From NCBI RefSeq assembly GCF_900604945.1, contig NZ_UWPB01000002.1, positions 1,054,001-1,118,000 on the forward strand: a stretch of DNA of 64,000 nt, given 5' to 3'. Each line of letters starts with the position of its first letter. Positions within the stretch are counted from its first letter, which is position 1. Below the pieces are notes generated by a model. That model saw only the letters and a list, made by a program, of their open reading frames with translations. It searched no databases and was not told the origin of the DNA. Both the position numbers and the translations under genes were made by a program. Below are positions 61,116 to 64,000 of the stretch, in pieces. This DNA comes from Ruminococcus sp. Marseille-P6503. GTDB taxonomy: Bacteria; Bacillota; Clostridia; Oscillospirales; Ruminococcaceae.

Positions 61116-61986
61116 ATCTCCTCATTTTCAGTCTGAACTGCTTGGGAGTTATCCCTTTAAGCTTCTTGAAGGTCTTTATAAGATGACTGCAATCGGAGAA
61201 GCCGGTTTCCTGACTGATATAGTTCAGGTCGAAATTGGTAAACAGCAGCATATCCTCAGCCTTGCATATCCTTATAAATTCGATATATTCCTTGCAGCTT
61301 TGTCCGTACAGCTGTTTGAACAGACGCGCAAAATATGAATAGCTCATTCCGCATTTATCCGCAAGCGTCTGTACCTTCAAGGGTTCGGCAAAATGCGAAT
61401 CAATGTATTCGGTTATAGTGTGTATCGATTCGGCCTCAACCTGAGAAACTGAGATATGATCGGTATCGAAGCCCTTATGCCTCCATATCCGTATAAGCTT
61501 GACCAGCAGTTCGGAAAGATTGGATTGTATTATAAGATCATAGCCGTAATTTTTTTCTTCAATTTCATGAATACAGCTCATAAATATTTCTTCTGCGGGA
61601 ATACCGCAAAGCTCGCTGCCGTCAAACAGAAAATCCGAGGAAGAGTCGTCCCGGGCGGCGGCGAGAATGTACGACAGCTTCGGAGAATAGCTGTTGGACA
61701 TATTAAGCCGGTTTATATCGAATTTCAATACCGCGTATTTGCAGTAACTGCCGTTGTCAGGATAAATTGAATGAACCGTCTGAGGGTGGAAAACCGCAAG
61801 CGACCCTGTCGAGGCAGTACGGCTGTCGTTTATGCTGCTTACGATTACTGAGCCTTGGAGTATATATATTATTTCCACAAAATAGTGCCAGTGAGCACGC
61901 ACAGGAAAGTTATCTTTTTCTGTGTCGAATAAAAAGGCTTCATAGGGAGAGTTGAGCTTGTCGCTGTATTCAAAGAGCTCCTGCAT
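61114..61986 (-). CDS. AraC-family transcriptional regulator
   Basis: Two-domain regulator. The 290-residue protein has an N-terminal cupin-like sensing domain (FPVRAHWHYFVEIIYILQGS, SLAVFHPQTVHSIYPDNGSY) and a C-terminal double helix-turn-helix (PLKVQTLADKCGMSYSYFAR, FDLNYISQETGFSDCSHLIK, KLKGITPKQFRLKM). The ATG at 61986 is preferred: AAAGGA is 8 bases upstream, while an ATG three codons earlier overlaps it. It is divergent from the epimerase-like gene at 62112 and probably controls that gene and the SDR gene behind it, in response to a sugar or derivative. Confidence 0.9.
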   Translation of the reverse strand: MQELFEYSDKLNSPYEAFLFDTEKDNFPVRAHWHYFVEIIYILQGSVIVSSINDSRTASTGSLAVFHPQTVHSIYPDNGSYCKYAVLKFDINRLNMSNSYSPKLSYILAAARDDSSSDFLFDGSELCGIPAEEIFMSCIHEIEEKNYGYDLIIQSNLSELLVKLIRIWRHKGFDTDHISVSQVEAESIHTITEYIDSHFAEPLKVQTLADKCGMSYSYFARLFKQLYGQSCKEYIEFIRICKAEDMLLFTNFDLNYISQETGFSDCSHLIKTFKKLKGITPKQFRLKMRR

Positions 61987-62111
61987 TTGAAACATCCTTT
62001 CGCTTGTATAGAAATATACTATTTTTGATTGTAATGATTATAGCATACGCCGATTGTTTTTGCTATAATTATAATGTAAATTTTTAAAATTTTATCAGGA
62101 GGGGCGAGCTT

Positions 62112-63125
62112 ATGAGAATTCTCTTTATCGGAGGGACCGGAACGATATCCGAGGCGATCACAAAGCTGTTGCTTGCAAGAGGCGAAGAGGTCTTTCTGCT
62201 TAACCGCGGTTCAAGAAACAATGAAATAAAGGGGGCGGAGCACATTTGCTGCGATATAGGGGATGAGAAAAAGGCGGCGCGGCTGCTTGAGGGAATGACC
62301 TTTGACTGCGTCGCGGATTTTATCGGCTTTGTACCGGAGCAGGTAATGCGGGATTACCGACTGTTTTTGGGGAAAACAAAGCAGTATATTTTTATCAGCT
62401 CCGCTTCGGCTTACCAGAAGCCTTTGGGCAGCTATATAATAAACGAAGGGACTCCTCTTTCAAATCCTTACTGGGAATATTCCAGAAATAAAATTGCCTG
62501 CGAGGAATGTCTGATGAAGCTGTACCGTGAAAACGCTTTTCCGGTAACTATAGTGCGCCCCAGCCATACCTACTGCAATCGGAGCATACCTGTAGGCGTT
62601 CACGGAAACGGAGGAAGCTGGCAGGTAATAAAGAGAATGCTTGAAGGTAAGCGGATAATCGTTCACGGCGACGGTTCGTCGCTCTGGACTATGACTCACT
62701 GCGACGACTTTGCAAGGGCTTTCGTCGGACTTATCGGAAATATTCACGCTGTCGGAGAGTCGGTTCAGATAACCTCCGACGAAACGCTTACATGGAATCA
62801 GATATATAAGGCTGCTGCCGACGCGCTGGGAGTTGAATACAGACCTTATTATGTTCCGTCAGATTTTCTTGCAAAGTGCAGTTCCTATGATTTTGAGGGC
62901 GGTCTGCTGGGAGATAAGGCAAACTCGGTGGTTTTTGACAATTCAAAGCTGAAGCGTCTTGTCCCGGGCTTCAACGCCGAGATACGCTTCGATCAGGGAG
63001 TGAAAAGGGCGGCGGAATATGTTCTCAGTCACAAGGAATGTCAGCAGGCGGACTTTGAATTCGATCATTGGTGCGATAAGGTAATTGAAGCAATGGACAA
63101 TGCTCTGCAAAGTATTTTAGGCTGA
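62112..63125 (+). CDS. NAD-dependent epimerase/dehydratase (extended SDR)
   Basis: The 337-residue protein has the Rossmann loop RILFIGGTGTISEAITKLLL, the Ser in IFISSASAYQKPLG, the Tyr-x-x-x-Lys pair in WEYSRNKIACEE, and IVRPSHTYC, which mark an extended SDR. The substrate is probably a sugar or sugar nucleotide, but the specificity cannot be read. AGGAGGGG precedes the ATG. It is likely in an operon with the small frame at 63186 and the SDR at 63230, and is divergent from the AraC regulator. Confidence 0.85.
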   Translation: MRILFIGGTGTISEAITKLLLARGEEVFLLNRGSRNNEIKGAEHICCDIGDEKKAARLLEGMTFDCVADFIGFVPEQVMRDYRLFLGKTKQYIFISSASAYQKPLGSYIINEGTPLSNPYWEYSRNKIACEECLMKLYRENAFPVTIVRPSHTYCNRSIPVGVHGNGGSWQVIKRMLEGKRIIVHGDGSSLWTMTHCDDFARAFVGLIGNIHAVGESVQITSDETLTWNQIYKAAADALGVEYRPYYVPSDFLAKCSSYDFEGGLLGDKANSVVFDNSKLKRLVPGFNAEIRFDQGVKRAAEYVLSHKECQQADFEFDHWCDKVIEAMDNALQSILG

Positions 63126-63185
63126 TAAATTCATCAGAAAAAACAATTCAGGAGTGAAAGCCGAATATGAAACGGAGGTATTACC

Positions 63186-63242
63186 ATGCGGGCGGCTTTT
63201 ATGAGTTTTAAAATCCGCATGGAGGAAATATGGTTGACGTAA
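63186..63242 (+). CDS. Possible 18-residue leader peptide overlapping the SDR gene start
   Basis: An ATG at 63186 with a good ACGGAGG ribosome site opens MRAAFMSFKIRMEEIWLT, which stops at 63242, 13 bases into the downstream SDR gene. Such an overlap can couple translation. It is too short to assign, and may be chance. Confidence 0.35.
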   Translation: MRAAFMSFKIRMEEIWLT

Positions 63243-63964
63243 AAGGAAAATGGGTATTCGTAACGGGCGCCAGCAGGGGAGTAGGCAGGCAGATCGCTTT
63301 GTTTATGGCAAACCGCGGCGCAAATATCATACTTCACAGCAGAAAGCTTGAACATACTGAAGAGGTTTTCAAAGAGGTAAGAGAAACAGGAGTCAGGGCA
63401 ATGCAGATCGAGGCTGAGCTTTCGGATATGGATTCGGTCGGTAATATGCTGAAAAGGATAGACGACAGCGGCCTGCAGGTAGACATTGTTTTTAATGACG
63501 CCGCGGTTCAGATCGCATACAGAACCGACTATTTTAAAACTCCCGTGGAGGATTTTACGCAGAGCTTTATGATAAATACGATTGCGCCTGCGATGATTTG
63601 CTATCATTTTCTGCCCAAGATGATAGAAAGGGGCTTCGGAAGAATAATAAATACTACCAGCGGAATAAAAAACGAGCCGGAGCAGGCAGGATATTCGGCA
63701 AGCAAGGCGGCTCTGGACAAGTTTACAACGGATCTGTCTACGGTTATCGAGGGAACCGACGTAATGATGAATATAACCGATCCTGGCTGGTGCAGAACCG
63801 ATCTCGGAGGACCTAACGCCCCTAATTCGGTTGAAAGCTGCATACCCGGAATCGTTGTCGGAGCGTTTGTTGACGACAGGCGGAGCGGAAGGCTTTTTCC
63901 CGCGCAGAGCTTTAACGGCCTTACGCTTATAGAAGCCGTATCAAAGGCAGAAACTATGTATTAG
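63230..63964 (+). CDS. Short-chain dehydrogenase/reductase
   Basis: Classical SDR oxidoreductase of 244 residues. It has the cofactor loop VFVTGASRGVGRQIALFM, NDAAVQ (variant of NNAG), the catalytic Ser in INTTSGIKNEP, and Tyr-x-x-x-Lys in AGYSASKAALDKF, followed by NITDPGWCRTDLGGP. The active site looks complete. The NDAAV segment is a less common form of NNAG. GGAGG lies 4 bases before the ATG, a short but usable spacing. It is near the window end; the last 36 bases hold no further feature. Confidence 0.88.
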   Translation: MVDVKGKWVFVTGASRGVGRQIALFMANRGANIILHSRKLEHTEEVFKEVRETGVRAMQIEAELSDMDSVGNMLKRIDDSGLQVDIVFNDAAVQIAYRTDYFKTPVEDFTQSFMINTIAPAMICYHFLPKMIERGFGRIINTTSGIKNEPEQAGYSASKAALDKFTTDLSTVIEGTDVMMNITDPGWCRTDLGGPNAPNSVESCIPGIVVGAFVDDRRSGRLFPAQSFNGLTLIEAVSKAETMY

Positions 63965-64000
63965 ACGGTATTATGCGGTCGGAGCATATATTGATTTACA

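Overview
The window looks like chromosome of a low-to-mid G+C Gram-positive anaerobe of class Clostridia, most like a Ruminococcus-type Oscillospiraceae. This rests on SpoVG, a Prp-cleaved L27, strong AAAGGAGG ribosome sites with frequent TTG starts, fermentative enzymes (phosphoketolase, acetate kinase, PEP-driven PTS), oxygen-defence proteins of strict anaerobes (flavin reductase-rubredoxin fusion, reverse rubrerythrin), a cohesin-type surface protein, and no respiratory genes. The assignment is inference; no rRNA gene is present.

Layout. 1-4.0 kb (minus): rplU-prp-rpmA ribosomal operon, then radA-glpK. 4.3-6.9 kb (plus): a small protein, the flavin reductase-rubredoxin fusion, and xylulokinase. 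7.0-11.9 kb: spoVG (minus), then murC, lexA, a zinc-ribbon membrane protein and pyruvate kinase. 12.0-15.6 kb: a lone tyrosine recombinase (minus), PTS enzyme I behind a structured leader, and a five-tRNA operon (Val, Asp, Phe, Gly, Cys). 15.7-25.8 kb: mixed housekeeping and cell-wall genes (PdaA-like lipoprotein, large acidic secreted protein, nucleotidyltransferase, P-loop ATPase, esterase, VanY-like peptidase, OGG glycosylase, DUF6062-like protein). 26.1-30.1 kb: a cluster of TTWTCAAC repeats, a small membrane protein, rlmB, and an 8-TM protein that looks like a catalytically degenerate P1B-type ATPase. 30.2-32.5 kb (minus): glgB coupled to a MarR regulator with a clear self-operator. 32.9-41.2 kb: a complete type I-B (Cst1/Cst2-like) cas operon, cas6-cas8b-cas7-cas5-cas3-cas4-cas1-cas2, with no CRISPR array in the window. 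41.3-53.5 kb: phosphoketolase, membrane-anchored cohesin/cadherin-like protein, polysaccharide deacetylase, chemoreceptor, phosphofructokinase, a coiled-coil membrane protein, acetate kinase, and tRNA-Met cytidine acetate ligase. 53.6-64 kb: a 1326-residue secreted papain-like protein, a HAD phosphatase, a YitT transporter-like protein, a C_GCAxxG_C_C protein, reverse rubrerythrin, an AraC regulator, and two SDR-family genes.

How the genes work together. XylB makes xylulose-5-phosphate, Xfp splits it to acetyl-phosphate, and AckA turns that into ATP and acetate. The xylB and xfp promoters carry closely related LacI/CcpA-like operator sequences at or just downstream of the predicted transcription starts, so these two genes probably share a sugar-responsive repressor. 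PfkA, Pyk, PtsI, GlpK and GlgB add glycolysis, sugar uptake, glycerol entry and glycogen synthesis. The cas operon is the only clear accessory system. The lone integrase is the only mobility gene, and it has no recognisable cargo. The best leads are the arrayless cas operon, the degenerate P1B ATPase, the shared xylB/xfp operator, the repeat cluster at 26.1 kb and the cohesin-cadherin membrane protein.
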